Assembly (NCBI GenBank): GCA_001007975.1
Contig: CP011268.1
Span: forward strand, 310,001-374,000
DNA from: a candidate division SR1 bacterium Aalborg_AAW-1
GTDB lineage: Bacteria > Patescibacteriota > Gracilibacteria > Absconditabacterales > Absconditicoccaceae
Direction: 5' to 3'
Length of the DNA stretch: 64,000 bases
In this document: in pieces, positions 26,101-36,473 of the stretch
Layout of the letters: every line of letters starts with the position of its first letter
Numbering within the stretch: position 1 is the first letter of the stretch
The notes under the pieces: generated by a model
Databases searched by the model: none
What the model was told of the DNA's origin: nothing
Seen by the model: the letters and a program-made list of their open reading frames with translations, nothing else
Translations under genes and position numbers: made by a program

Positions 26101-28311
26101 CATAGCAGTTTTTTGAGGTTCTGGTATGTCTTTGAGTTGTTCATCTAAACTTGTAGAGACAGTCTCTACAACTCCTGCTTGTACTTCCTTGCTATAATCA
26201 GCAAGAGATCCTTCTTCATTAGCAAAGAAAAGAGCATGTGGTTCTTTAGCAAAGTTCTTAATATATTCTTGCACATGTTTTACAATAGCTGGATGTTGTT
26301 TAACCAAATCCATAAGAGATACTCATTTATTGAGATAGGATTCTAACACATGTGCCACATAAGCATTGCCACCCAACTCTGCAGTACTACGAACCTTTTG
26401 CAAGAGTGATGTAACGACTTTAGATTCAGCTTGTTCTGGAGACATTCCTTGATTATCAAAAGTGAGCTGTCTAACTGCAAGTCTATAATTGGCAAGTAAT
26501 TGTGCTCCAGAAAATGGACCATGATCTGCTGCATCTCCTCCTTTCCCATTGTTGTTATAATCAACAAAGAAATTCATTAGTCTCGTAGCATCTGAGATAG
26601 GACCATATTTAGTAGTTAATTTACCTTTTTCAGCAAGAGATTTAATGTTATACACTTCTGCTGGACTAGCACCAAAAGCCTTAGCTTCTGTAAGCATAAG
26701 AGTAGCATCCATCGATCCTGAAGTAGGATCCATACCTTTGAGTTTGTCAAAAGTTTGAGGAAGTCATTGATGTTGACCTAATAGTGTTCTCAATGATCTA
26801 TCATCAGATGGTATTTTTCATAGTACAGAATTGTTAAGTACCCCCATGAGCTCTGTTTTAGAAAGTTTATCATCTGTAACATAGTTTGGTACGTCACCTC
26901 AACCAACCATATTAGCAAGTAATCTTACTGCTCTACCATCTCTTGATCTCACATCAAGAAGACGAGAACCATCACTAAGTACTACCTCACCAACATTATC
27001 TTGATTTGCTTTAACAATATCTTTGAGTCCATTACCAGCAAATTTATATTTACCATCAACTCCACCAGCATTATCAATCATTGCAAATAGTCTATTGGTG
27101 TATCAACCAAGAGAAGATCATTCATTATTTTTAGCCATCTTATATTCTACATACAGAGCAGATAGTTTAGCCATATATTCTGCAGGTGCATTTTTATTAT
27201 TTTGTTTATATTCAACAAGATTCATAGGAAAATTATCGAGCCAGTATTGTTTATTAGCTTGCCAATTACTCAAACCAGATAGCGTACCAGGTTTTTCTTT
27301 AACAACTTTCTCCATCATATTCCAGAGATTGAAAAGATCGATATCTCTTCTTAACACTAGTCATTTGAGAGGTTGCTTGAAAAATTCTTTTAATGTAGCT
27401 TTTTCTTTTGCATCAGGTTTCGTAAATTTATTAGATCATCCAACTTCAATGATATCAATAAAATCATCTGAACCTCATCTTGCCCATTTTCTAATCACTT
27501 CTCTATCTCCCATCTTATCAGCATTTTTAAGGTCTGATTGATCAAGTTCATAGATTGATTGATAGTTATATGCTACTGCATCATTTGGAGATTTTTCTTT
27601 CTTATCCAAAGTTTTTTTCATAGATTCAGGAGATTGGGATTTAGCATTATTTTTAGTTCCATAATCGAAGTTTCCATTATCAGTAGTGCTTGTTTCAGTA
27701 CTAGTAAAAGCAGCATTATTACCATTGACCGCTGCGTTCAGAGTATTATTCTTTATTGATGGAGCATTAACGGAATTGTTCTGAACAGTATTATTTGAAG
27801 CCGACGCGGAAATATTATTATTTGGTACTACCGAAGAGTTATTTACCACTACTGGAGCATTATCAAAAAATCATGTTTTTGCATTATATGTTTGTGGATT
27901 ACCTGTGATACCATTTCCAGAAGAAGTATTTAGATTAGTATTTACATCTGCTTTCAACGTACCAAATTTTGCTTCATATTGTTCCAATACTCTACGATAC
28001 TCATCCAATAATTGTTTCAAGTCAGAAAATTCTCAAGCCTTCATAAGTTGCTCAGGATTTACTTTAGTTCACTGACTATTCATCACAGTTATAATCTGTT
28101 GCAGATTCACGTCTTTAGAGACTTTTCTATCTGATCGTTCTTGGAATGCTTTGGTATCAACTCATTTGAGTTTAATTTTTTTTCAAGACTCTAGTTTGAT
28201 CTTAATTTTATCTCATCTCACGACAAATTTTTTGATTTCATTAGGATCAATAGAGCTAACTATAGCATTTACTTGATTAGTATCAAGATTATTGAATTTT
28301 TCGACAACCAT
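23155..28311 (-). CDS. Giant protein, 1718 aa, with Gly-rich tail
   Basis: Not recognised. The N-terminus (MVVEKFNNLDTNQVNAIVSS) has no signal peptide. Residues about 150-240 are Asn/Ser-rich and low in complexity. The middle is helical, then near residues 800-960 a Gly/Ala-rich beta-type stretch occurs (GLGFKNDAGTLGANINATML, then ARAGAGWDAKGAMVGAGLHF), resembling the strand pattern of porin-like or amphipathic barrel segments. Beta-rich and helical parts follow. The last about 45 residues are Gly/Asn with GGQDGG twice. Many glycines are UGA, especially in the tail. It follows the prepilin peptidase gene and has its own promoter. It may be a surface or attachment protein; the export route is unclear. 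Confidence 0.7.
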
Positions 28312-28345
28312 TTTTATAACAAAAGGTATAAAATATATCACAACA

Positions 28346-28373
28346 ATTATAGTACCATTTCTTCAAAAAACAA
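28346..28373 (-). promoter_or_regulatory. Promoter of the giant-protein gene
   Basis: Minus strand TTGTTT (28368-28373), 16-nt spacer, TATAAT (28346-28351); expected start near 28339, 28 nt before the ATG. Confidence 0.55.
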
Positions 28374-28433
28374 AAAATCTTCCCTAATCACAGAGACTAA
28401 GAAAGACATTTTATAAAAATATGATATGATATT

Positions 28434-29312
28434 TTATAAAAATACTAAGGAATATAGTACTATAGCTCGGTAAGATACAATCATAGAAGGAAGAAACGGT
28501 ATCATAGGACTTCCTGTTTCATGAATATGATCTTTAGTTTTCTTTTTTCTTAGCTTATACATCACCATAACCACACCATAATATATCAGTCCCACTACAC
28601 ACGAACCTAAGATAAAAATGAGCAGTAAGGAAAGTAAATTCGTCTGACCGATATCAGAAACAGCAAACAAGAATCCGAGCATGGGAGCAAGCATCACGTC
28701 CCCCTGTCCAAAAGTCTCAATATTCTGTCAGAAACGAGCTTTTGCATACCACTTACCAAACCGATAAACTAGTAAGAATAATCCTAAGAATCCAGCAGAT
28801 GCTGTCAGAAGATACCAACTTGCTTCACCTTGAATCAATAAGATCATACTATATACAACAATAAGTACCAGCATTATAAACCAGATAGGTACATGAAGTT
28901 CATAGGTATATATATCTCGCACAAGTAACAATCACAGCAACCACCAAAACACTAACATCATAATTGATAACTCACCCAATCCATCTACATATGGCAATAA
29001 GTATATCCATCATCGTAAAGAAAACACCAGACCAGAAACAATTTCTACAGCCGGATAGAGAGATGAGATCGGAGATTTACAATACATACACTTTCCTTTC
29101 TGGCGAAACCATGACAATAAGGGAATAAGATTGTATCGATGAAGTTGGTGGTGACACTCTGGACATTCTGAACGCCCAATCAGAAATCACTTCATCACCT
29201 TCCAATTGATTTTTCTTTGCATTCTCTGAAGAATTACTGATCCAAAGGATCAGAAGAGAGTTCATAAAACAAATAATCAGACAATAATCAACATAATAAT
29301 AAATCTATACAT
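28434..29312 (-). CDS. pilD: Type IV prepilin peptidase (A24 family, PilD)
   Basis: PilD cleaves and methylates type IV pilin-like precursors in the inner membrane. The 292-residue protein has the N-terminal GSFGSVILQR motif, two CxxC zinc pairs (CPECHHQL and CMYCKSPIS), the YPAVEI motif, and about eight membrane segments. The two catalytic aspartates are visible as RDIYTYELHVP and GQGDVMLAP (GxGD). UGA encodes the first glycines of the membrane helices. The start overlaps the stop of the YidD-Fmt gene by one base, so they are coupled. It implies that pilin-like substrates exist elsewhere in the genome. Confidence 0.9.
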
Positions 29313-30541
29313 TATAAATACCCTCTCTGAAAGTCTTCCCACGACATAGCTTTTTTCCCTTCAGGTTTTACCACCAGTGATATCACAGCAGGATTCAAAA
29401 CATAATCATCCAGAAACAGTGACTTATCTTTTTTGTGTTCATACAATTCCTCATCTAACTCCAACTGTTCAACAATCACAACTTTCAACTCTCCACTCTT
29501 AACTCTTAACTGAAAATGTGTCTTTGGCCAGAGATAGTATCCCTTATACTTACGATAGATATTCTCCAAGGTATCAGCTTTTCACTCTCAAATATCAACT
29601 TTTAACTGTATAATTCCATCTTGTTTGGTGATTTTTCCACAATGTGTCACTAAACTTTCATCTTGAATCTCTTCTTCTAAATTTCCATGAACATAAGCGT
29701 CAATACTATCTAACGACCACTTAGGAGTATATTCTTTCACTCTCTGGATCAAATCTACCACCGTGTCAGAAAAACTTAGTTTAAAAATTTGTTTATCGAT
29801 CATGGGACCACTATCCAATCACGCTTCCATCTTCATGAGAGTAATACCGGTCTCAGACAATCCATCGACAAATACTTGTTGTAATGGTGATGCACCACGA
29901 TAGGCAGGAAGAAGCGAACCATGGATATTGAGTGGAGCAATCTTAGGGACATCGAGAATATGTTGAGGTAAAATATTACCATACGCGATGACATACAAGA
30001 TATCAACATTGAGCTCTTTTATCCATTCATAGATCTCTTGTGCCTCATAGGCATATTTTTTGGAATCAAGGCGGAGAGAATGAGGTTTTTTAATATTAGT
30101 ACTATCAATTCATAGTTCTCAAGCCTTGAGTCAGATAATATTCTCTTGCATCTTCATACCCCTACCACTGGGCATATCTGGCATAGTTAACACTCCTACA
30201 ACATCAAACCTGGGGTCAGAAATCAAATTTTCCAAAAAAGATACTCAAATCGGAGATCCTGAAGCAAATACCACACGATATTTCACTGGATCATAGGTTT
30301 TTTCATTTCAAGGTGTACAACGTGAGATTCTATCCATCGTACGATAACTAGCAGTAAAAAAATCATAGTGATCAAAACATTCATACCCATACTGACTACA
30401 ATGAGGATGATGTCTACAGACACGACCACGAAGCCAAGGAGAGAAAAAAATACTCTTATCAGGAGAGAAAAGAAACTGATAGATACGAATGCATCACTGA
30501 GCAATATGATGAAAGATAGTCTTTTTAGATTGCTTTTGCAT
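29312..30541 (-). CDS. fmt: YidD-Fmt fusion: membrane insertion factor joined to methionyl-tRNA formyltransferase
   Basis: A 409-residue protein with two families in one frame. Residues 1 to about 85 are YidD: IRIYQFLFSP, then CRHHPHCSQYGYECFDHY and MDRISRCTP....YDPV, the Cys-containing core of the membrane-protein insertion efficiency factor. From about residue 86 it is methionyl-tRNA formyltransferase, which formylates initiator Met-tRNA: VVFASGSPIGVSFLENL, MPSGRGMKMQ, NIHGSLLPAYRGASPLQQ with the catalytic Asn and His, and GITLMKMEAGLDSGPM with the Asp. I checked the frame codon by codon from 30541 to about 30130: only UGA codons interrupt it and no ATG lies at the junction, so Fmt cannot start separately. 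yidC is at 42256; an initiator tRNA at 48513. Confidence 0.85.
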
Positions 30542-30616
30542 AGCTAAATATATACTAATAAAGATAGTCAAATGCAATCATTTTTGTCATGAGCTGAATT
30601 TAACAAACCATAATCC

Positions 30617-31600
30617 ATGTCCAAAAGGTATCTGTTTACCTGAGAAGAATCCTATCTGATTCATAAAGAACTTCTCAGACGAAAGACGAATTTTACAACA
30701 AAATATGGTCCTGACACGGTCGTGTCATTATCAGTATGAGAACATACTCCTAGTGAGATTATGCAAATTTTGTGTTCAGGTGGATTATTTAGTGAAGATA
30801 AACTCATTATCCTCTATGATATACCAGGACAAACCACAAGCCCCAAAGGTACTGCAGAGCTTGAAGAATATATTATGACACAATGGGATATGCTTCATCC
30901 AGACTATTTCATCATCTTCGTCTCTTATAAACCAGACAAAAGGAAAAAAGCCTATAAATTCTTTGAACAACACTGTGAAAGCAAAACCTTCAGTCCCATG
31001 GATATGAGATCACTACCAAAATTTCTTAGTGAAGAATTCAACGAATACAATACAAGTAACAACACTCTGACCAGAGATCATATCGATCACATCGTAGAAC
31101 TCGTTGGAACTGATGGACGAAGATTATCTAGTGAAATAAAGAAACTATGCGACAGTTTAAACGCTGAATGATGACAACTCACTACACAGCTCATCAATGA
31201 AGTTCTTACTCCTTCACAAGAATCGAGTGCTTTTGAAATAATTGATGAACTCATAAAAGTTCCATCAACGAATCTCCTTTCTAAAATAGATATGATTGTT
31301 GCAAGTGGCGAAGTACGACAAGCTATCCATGGTGGACTCTTACGATGAATGAAAACAATAATTGCTTACGGAATCTGTCTCAGAGATAACCAAGATCCTA
31401 AATCTCTATGACTCGCACCCTTTGTTGCTGGGAAATACAACAAATATCAGGACAATATTCGCAGCAACTTAGAATCATATATATACATATATTATAAGTT
31501 ATTAGAATACGACTACAATATCAAAAATGGAATTGCAGAGGATAAATGATATCGACTCCATCTGAAATCTCTTCTCTTTGAAAACAATCTTATATCTTAA
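30617..31600 (+). CDS. holA: DNA polymerase III delta subunit
   Basis: HolA opens the sliding clamp as part of the clamp loader. The 327 residues begin KRYLFTGEESYLIHKELL, the usual HolA N-terminus in which the UGA-glycine is conserved, followed by LCSGGLFSEDKLIILYDIP and YFIIFVSYKPDKRKKAYKFF. The C-terminal third is helical (IHGGLLRGMKTIIAYG). Length is close to normal. A 16-nt palindrome (TGACACGGTCGTGTCA, 30712-30727) lies inside the coding region. The next gene starts 9 nt after the stop, so the two form an operon; it is divergent from the YidD-Fmt gene. Confidence 0.78.
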
Positions 31601-31609
31601 TATACTCCT

Positions 31610-32428
31610 ATGATCTGAATCATAACATCAGGTACTGAAAACTACAATCTCATCAAACTGTGCCATAAGTTTAATCTTTCTTATTGTATCATAGCGGATA
31701 CAGCATCTTATCCTTATCAAGAAAAAGATATCCAAACTCTAGAAAAAAGAATAGATACTCTAATACAGTATGGACAAGAATTAGGATGTACACAGTTCCT
31801 TCTCAGTCCAACAATTGAAATATATTATACACATATATTACATAAAAATGAATCAATAATTACACTATTCAAGAATTATATCAACTATTGTTTTCAAAAC
31901 TCTCTTATAGGAAAGATATGATATATATGAGGATATATCGAAGAAAAAAATATCAATACCATTCATACCATCTTATCTGACAATTATACGCTTACGGACA
32001 ACCAAACCAATACCAAAACATTCATGCAACCATTAGCAAAACGAACCAAAGACATTAGTATGTGGACATATTTTTCAAGATTCACGAGCAGCAGAAGTAT
32101 GATAATCAACAAAATCATAAAGTTTGACCTGAGATATTTCAAAGATGCACATGTAGATACTATCATACCTCTGAGTTATGAATACTTCACTTATCAGAGA
32201 ACCATCTCATCATTTTTCAACCCCAAGAAACAAAAATTTCATAAACGAGAGATAGTGGAAACACTCTTTCCTAATATCATACAAAAATATTCTCTCCCAA
32301 TGTGAACTCAGTCAGAGGTTATTGTTGTAGTAACCTGATCGGATCATCTTTTGACAAACAAAAAATGGGAAACAATCGCTTCCCACTGATGACAATACAC
32401 ACTCACTTATAAGACCATAACAATATAA
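31610..32428 (+). CDS. MurI-like (glutamate racemase fold) protein lacking the cysteine motif
   Basis: A 272-residue protein whose N-terminus resembles glutamate racemase: IGIITSGTENYN, then YCIIADTASYPYQEKDIQTLEKRIDTL, matching the D....PYG.K....I family stretch. Where racemases have the catalytic ACNT loop this one reads LLSPTIEIYY, with no Cys. The second half keeps IGKIGYIGG and VIVVVTGSDHL but no clear GCTHY motif. It is therefore either an inactive racemase-fold protein or a relative with another role. It follows holA by 9 nt. Resemblance rests on pattern recognition; other Rossmann-like families are possible. Confidence 0.5.
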
Positions 32429-32473
32429 TAAGAGACAATTATTCATTTTTCATTGCACCATTATTCATTATAT

Positions 32474-33274
32474 TTAGCACTTCCAATTTCTCGCTGCCAA
32501 TTCATTATTTGTCTGTAGCCAAAGCTCTGTACTTCCTACATCCCACATGGTATGATGAGAAATATAAGGGATAAGTTTATATCCCATCCTACGAAGATTA
32601 AGCAAAACATCAGGCATGATAATCTCTCCTTTCGCTTCATCCATAGGTGTTTGTTCTACAGCATTGAAAAAATCTTTTGGTAAAATATAGAGCCCCTGAC
32701 TAATCAGATTACTAGGAGCATGTTCTGGTTTAGGTTTTTCGATCATGTCAACAATCTCATCTCATTCTATTTTCACTACTCCATACTTACTCACCTCTTC
32801 CAATGGTACTTGGGCAAGTTGAATAATAGGTTGTTTCGTTGTTTTATGAAGATCTACCATCTCTCTATAAATAGCACTTTCACCAAACTGATCCCCTACC
32901 GTCACAAAGAAAAAATCATCATCCATCCAATATCTTGCTTCTCGTATCGCATGAGGCAATCCCAGTTGTTCTTTCTGTTTCATAAAAACATAATTTGCCA
33001 TTGTCTTCGGAGCATTGATTTGATCGAGCAAATCTTTTTTATTTTTCATCTTGAGCTGTTCTTCGAGTTCATAGTTTTTATCAAAATAATACTCTAGTGG
33101 CATTTTACCCTGAGACGTAATCATTGCAATTTCTTCAATACCAGCAGAGACCAGTCCTTCAACAATATATTGAATTACTGGTTTGTTTCCCACAGGAAGC
33201 ATTTCTTTAGGAATCGTCTTGGTAATAGGTAACATTCTGGTTCCATAACCAGCAGCTGGGATAATAGCTTTCAT
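32474..33274 (-). CDS. galU: UTP-glucose-1-phosphate uridylyltransferase
   Basis: GalU makes UDP-glucose from UTP and glucose-1-phosphate. The 266 residues match the family: MKAIIPAAGYGTRMLPITK (nucleotide-binding loop), PKEMLPVGNKPVIQYIVE, GQKxxLGLPHAI-type EQLGLPHAIREA, FVTVGDQF, IEKPKPEHAPSNL, GLYILPKDFF and GEIIMPDVL. It is slightly shorter than bacterial GalU. One UGA (KIEGDEIV) joins its halves. Together with the phosphohexomutase at 34256 it can supply sugar nucleotides for the polyprenyl-linked transferases encoded at 45386-51063. Confidence 0.92.
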
Positions 33275-33290
33275 AGAACAATATTTTTAC

Positions 33291-33318
33291 TTGAAATAAA
33301 ACTAAGCTTTAGTATATT
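33291..33318 (+). promoter_or_regulatory. Promoter of tRNA-Thr(GGT)
   Basis: TTGAAA (33291-33296), 16-nt spacer, TATATT (33313-33318). The perfect TATAAT at 33341 is too near the tRNA to serve. Confidence 0.5.
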
Positions 33319-33349
33319 GAAATCTGTAACAACAATCAATTATAATATT

Positions 33350-33422
33350 GCTTCGATAGCTCAGTAGGTAGAGCGCTTCCATGGTAAGGAAGAGGTCGCC
33401 AGTTCAACTCTGGTTCGAAGCT
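33350..33422 (+). tRNA. tRNA-Thr(GGT)
   Basis: Acceptor GCTTCGA/TCGAAGC, D-arm GCTCAGTAGGTAGAGC, anticodon loop ATGGTAA between CTTCC and GGAAG, T-arm CCAGTTCAACTCTGG. CCA is not encoded. A run of eight T follows at once and may end the transcript. Confidence 0.93.
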
Positions 33423-33540
33423 TTTTTTTGAAAAAGAAATTACGAAGGAGGTCAAGGAATAGAATAATTCGTCTTATTTGCGAAATAAATGAACTAGAAG
33501 AAACCCATGGTAAGGATTTGACTCCCGTCTGCCCTCATTT

Positions 33541-33600
33541 TTCTGGATTTATAACGTCTCTCAGTTCCTGATTTATACCGTCTCTTCGTTCCGGATTTAT
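33541..33600. repeat. 24-bp tandem repeat, 2.5 copies, near tRNA-Thr
   Basis: Unit TTCNKGATTTATAMCGTCTC plus TYMG repeats at 33541 and 33565, with a third partial copy at 33589. Upstream, 33505-33516 repeats the anticodon stretch CATGGTAAGGA of the neighbouring tRNA-Thr, suggesting a decayed partial tRNA copy. Nothing coding is seen in 33423-33614. Confidence 0.6.
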
Positions 33601-33614
33601 GTGGCTTTTTATAT

Positions 33615-34187
33615 CTACAAATCTTTCAACAAAAGCTTAATATGAGAAAATACCTCAGCTATCGTTCCACTTCCATCAACAACAATACAATGATTCAGTC
33701 TATGAGCAATACGTCTTTCCATCTCTGCACTATCTAATCTCTGTTGCAATTCAATCTTATTCATATCTGGTTGTCTGTTCAATATTCTCTGTTTCATAAT
33801 ATCTTCAGGAATATCAATAAAGATACACACGTACTGTCAGGAAAGTTTGTCTTTCTTTTCTATAATATCCATACCTACCATATCAATGGTCTTGACTGGA
33901 CTCTTTCCACGATGTAACGCATCTTGTAATCGGTCTATCCTCGTTCCATAATAAGCAATCTGGTGAACAAAGGCATATTCTAACATCTTCTTGTCATCAA
34001 TCAGGGATTCAAATTCTGGAATCGAAACAAAGACATAATGATCTCAAGATACTTCTCATTCTCTAGGTTTTCTGGTTGTTACGGAACAAACCTTTTCAAA
34101 CTGCGCATCTTCTAGGAGCAAGTCCATCATCGTGGTCTTCCCTGACCCTAACACACCAGTCAGGAAAATAATTTTTGGTTCCCTCAT
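33615..34187 (-). CDS. gmk: Guanylate kinase
   Basis: Guanylate kinase converts GMP to GDP with ATP. The 190 residues start IIFLTGVLGSGKTTMMDLL (P-loop, GPSGSGKST in most), followed by CSVTTRKPREGEVSGDHYVFV, the GMP-binding motif, in which both glycines are UGA codons. The rest shows the usual lid and IFIDIPEDIMKQRILNR, the family motif for the adenine-binding loop. Normal length. It lies divergent from the phosphohexomutase gene. Confidence 0.88.
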
Positions 34188-34255
34188 TTTGCTTGTATTC
34201 AATGATTAAAATCTTAGTATAAAGAGCATAATAACTTTATCACTAAACAATTACA

Positions 34256-35725
34256 ATGCTTTCTTTAGAGCAATATCAAACAGCATTCAAGTCCTACGAT
34301 ATCAGAGGAATTCGATGAAAAGAAATCGATGCTGACCTTGGTTACTATCTGGGATTATGATTGGGTGATTATATCAGAGAACAAAGTTGAGACCAAGCCA
34401 CGATGATGATAGGAGCCGACACCAGACCAAACAATACCCAACTCATCAACAATACACTCCTATGACTTTCTCAGTCAGGATTATCCAACTTTGTATCTGC
34501 TGGAATGGAATGTGATGGATATCCTCATGGTATCTGTAGCACAGCGATGGCCTATCAACTTTCGTATCAGACCTACGACTATAGCATTATCTTCTCGGCA
34601 TCACACAACAGCGCTGAATATATTGGGATCAAAATTTTCACCAGAGAAAACAAATTCATCCCAACATCTGTCCTCAAAAAACTGTTTACCAAAGCTTTTG
34701 AAAAGTATTCTGTTCAATGATTTACTCCTCTCTCAGACACACAAGCAATAGATCTCTACAAACAAGACTCCCATATTGAAGTTAACAAAAAGAAACGATC
34801 TGACATGCTTGATCATTATTTCTGACAACTCACGAAATCACACTCGTTCGCAATTGACTACGGACATGGCGCAGCTGTCGCCTACGAAATGGAATATATT
34901 ACGCAATCACCAATATTAAGAAATAGAGATAGGTTTCATATTCAACATCTCTTTGGATCACCAGATGGTAATTTTCCAGCTCATGAAACCGATACATCAA
35001 GATTCTCAAACTATGAAAAACTTTCACAAGAAATTCAAAATAATGATAAAGAATTTTGATTTATGTTTGATGGAGATGCAGATAGGCTGGGTATAGTATT
35101 AAAAAACTGAACGGTTATGACAGGAGATATTCTTACCGCAATCGTAGCGAAGCAGGCACTTACGAACGGTATGGGAGATACCTTTGGATCCAAAAAGATA
35201 TTTTATGAAGTCTTTTCATCACAAGTCGTCAAACAAGTAGCAGCACAGTACGGATGAGAAAGTACGATGGTAAGGGTTGGAAGATGAGCCTTCTGTGAAC
35301 AAGTCATTGCAGAACATTGACTCATTGCAGGAGAATCCAGTGCGCATATTCTTTTCTGACCTTATGGATATGCAGAGATTCCTCTCTTAGCTCTCGCCCT
35401 GATACTGAAAGAATCTGAAAACTTCGCATCATTCAATGAGATGGCAGCACATTATATGTCGACGTATAAGTCACAAGTGTATCACTTCGCTATCGCGGAT
35501 AAAGACTGACTCATGCAACATATTGATGATTCCTATCCAGAATTATCGAAAAATTATGTCGATGGAGTAAGAATAGACGGAGACGGATTTTGGTTTACCG
35601 TCAGGAAATCAGGAACTGAAGATATCGTGAAAGTCGCTGGTGAAGCAACCGATACAGCACAATTTGAAAAAGAATGGACAAAACTCAAGCAGATTATACT
35701 AGAATATGGAGCGCATGAAAAGTAA
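34256..35725 (+). CDS. Phosphoglucomutase/phosphomannomutase
   Basis: This alpha-D-phosphohexomutase moves phosphate between C1 and C6 of hexoses. All four active-site loops are seen in the 489 residues: SIIFSASHNSAEYIGIKI (phosphoserine loop; most have TASHNP), FMFDGDADRLGIV (Mg2+), GESSAHILF (sugar) and VRKSGTEDIVK (phosphate). The N-terminus FKSYDIRGIRGKEI is also typical. UGA encodes many of its glycines. PMM or PGM activity cannot be told apart. It would link central sugar phosphates to GalU. Confidence 0.9.
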
Positions 35726-35744
35726 AATTTACTATACTTAAACA

Positions 35745-36473
35745 ATGATTAATCCAAATTATCTTTCTATATTACATCACTTTATAGAACCCTATAAACA
35801 AGATTCTAATGTAATAGGAATTTTTCTAGTATGATCATATGCTTATGGAAATCCACATAAAAATTCTGACCTTGATGTCTATATCATTACACAAACCGGT
35901 CATACGAGGACAAAATGAACCACTATAAAAGACTGATTAGAAATTGAATATTTTATTAATCCATTATCTCAGGTACAAAAATATCTTTCTAAATGATGAG
36001 ATAAAATATCTACCTCTCACATGCTCGCTCATGGAATAGTATTATATGACAATTCTACAGAAATCCAGAAACTCATAGATCTAGCACAACACATTCGAAA
36101 TAGTCCACTACCCAATATATCTGAGATTGATAAAGAATTAATGAAGTATGAGATTGATGATTTAATGAAAAATTTAGAAGACTCTCTCATAGTTGAACAT
36201 AGCATCAATTTTCATATCACTCAAACCTATCTTATTAACAAACTCATACAAATACTGTTTCAATCTAAACAACAGTATCTCGCAAAAAAATCTGCACCAT
36301 ATCAAGAAATCATAGCAATAGATAAAGAATTCTGAGGACTCCTTAATGATATTTATCTCCAAGATTCTCTTACAAAAAAATATCAAGCAACTAAAAAATT
36401 GGCAAACTATATAGAACAACAATTATGATGACCTAAATCATCAGAACGATCAATCACTTGACCGTGTATATAA
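35745..36473 (+). CDS. Minimal nucleotidyltransferase-domain protein (MNT/KNTase type)
   Basis: A 242-residue protein with an N-terminal nucleotidyltransferase motif: IFLVGSYAYGNPHKNSDLDVYII, the GSXAXG...SDLDL signature whose first Gly is UGA. The C-terminal about 150 residues are helical and may be a HEPN-like or substrate-binding part. Candidates include aminoglycoside-nucleotidyltransferase-like enzymes and MNT toxin-antitoxin parts; I cannot choose. It starts 19 nt after the phosphohexomutase stop and overlaps the exonuclease gene's likely start. Confidence 0.72.

Noticed and set aside
33341-33346. TATAAT before tRNA-Thr as its -10 box
   Set aside because: It is only 3 nt from the mature tRNA 5' end, so transcription would begin inside the gene; the TTGAAA/TATATT pair further upstream fits.
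33541-33600. CRISPR array
   Set aside because: The 24-bp units are directly adjacent without spacers and no cas gene is near.
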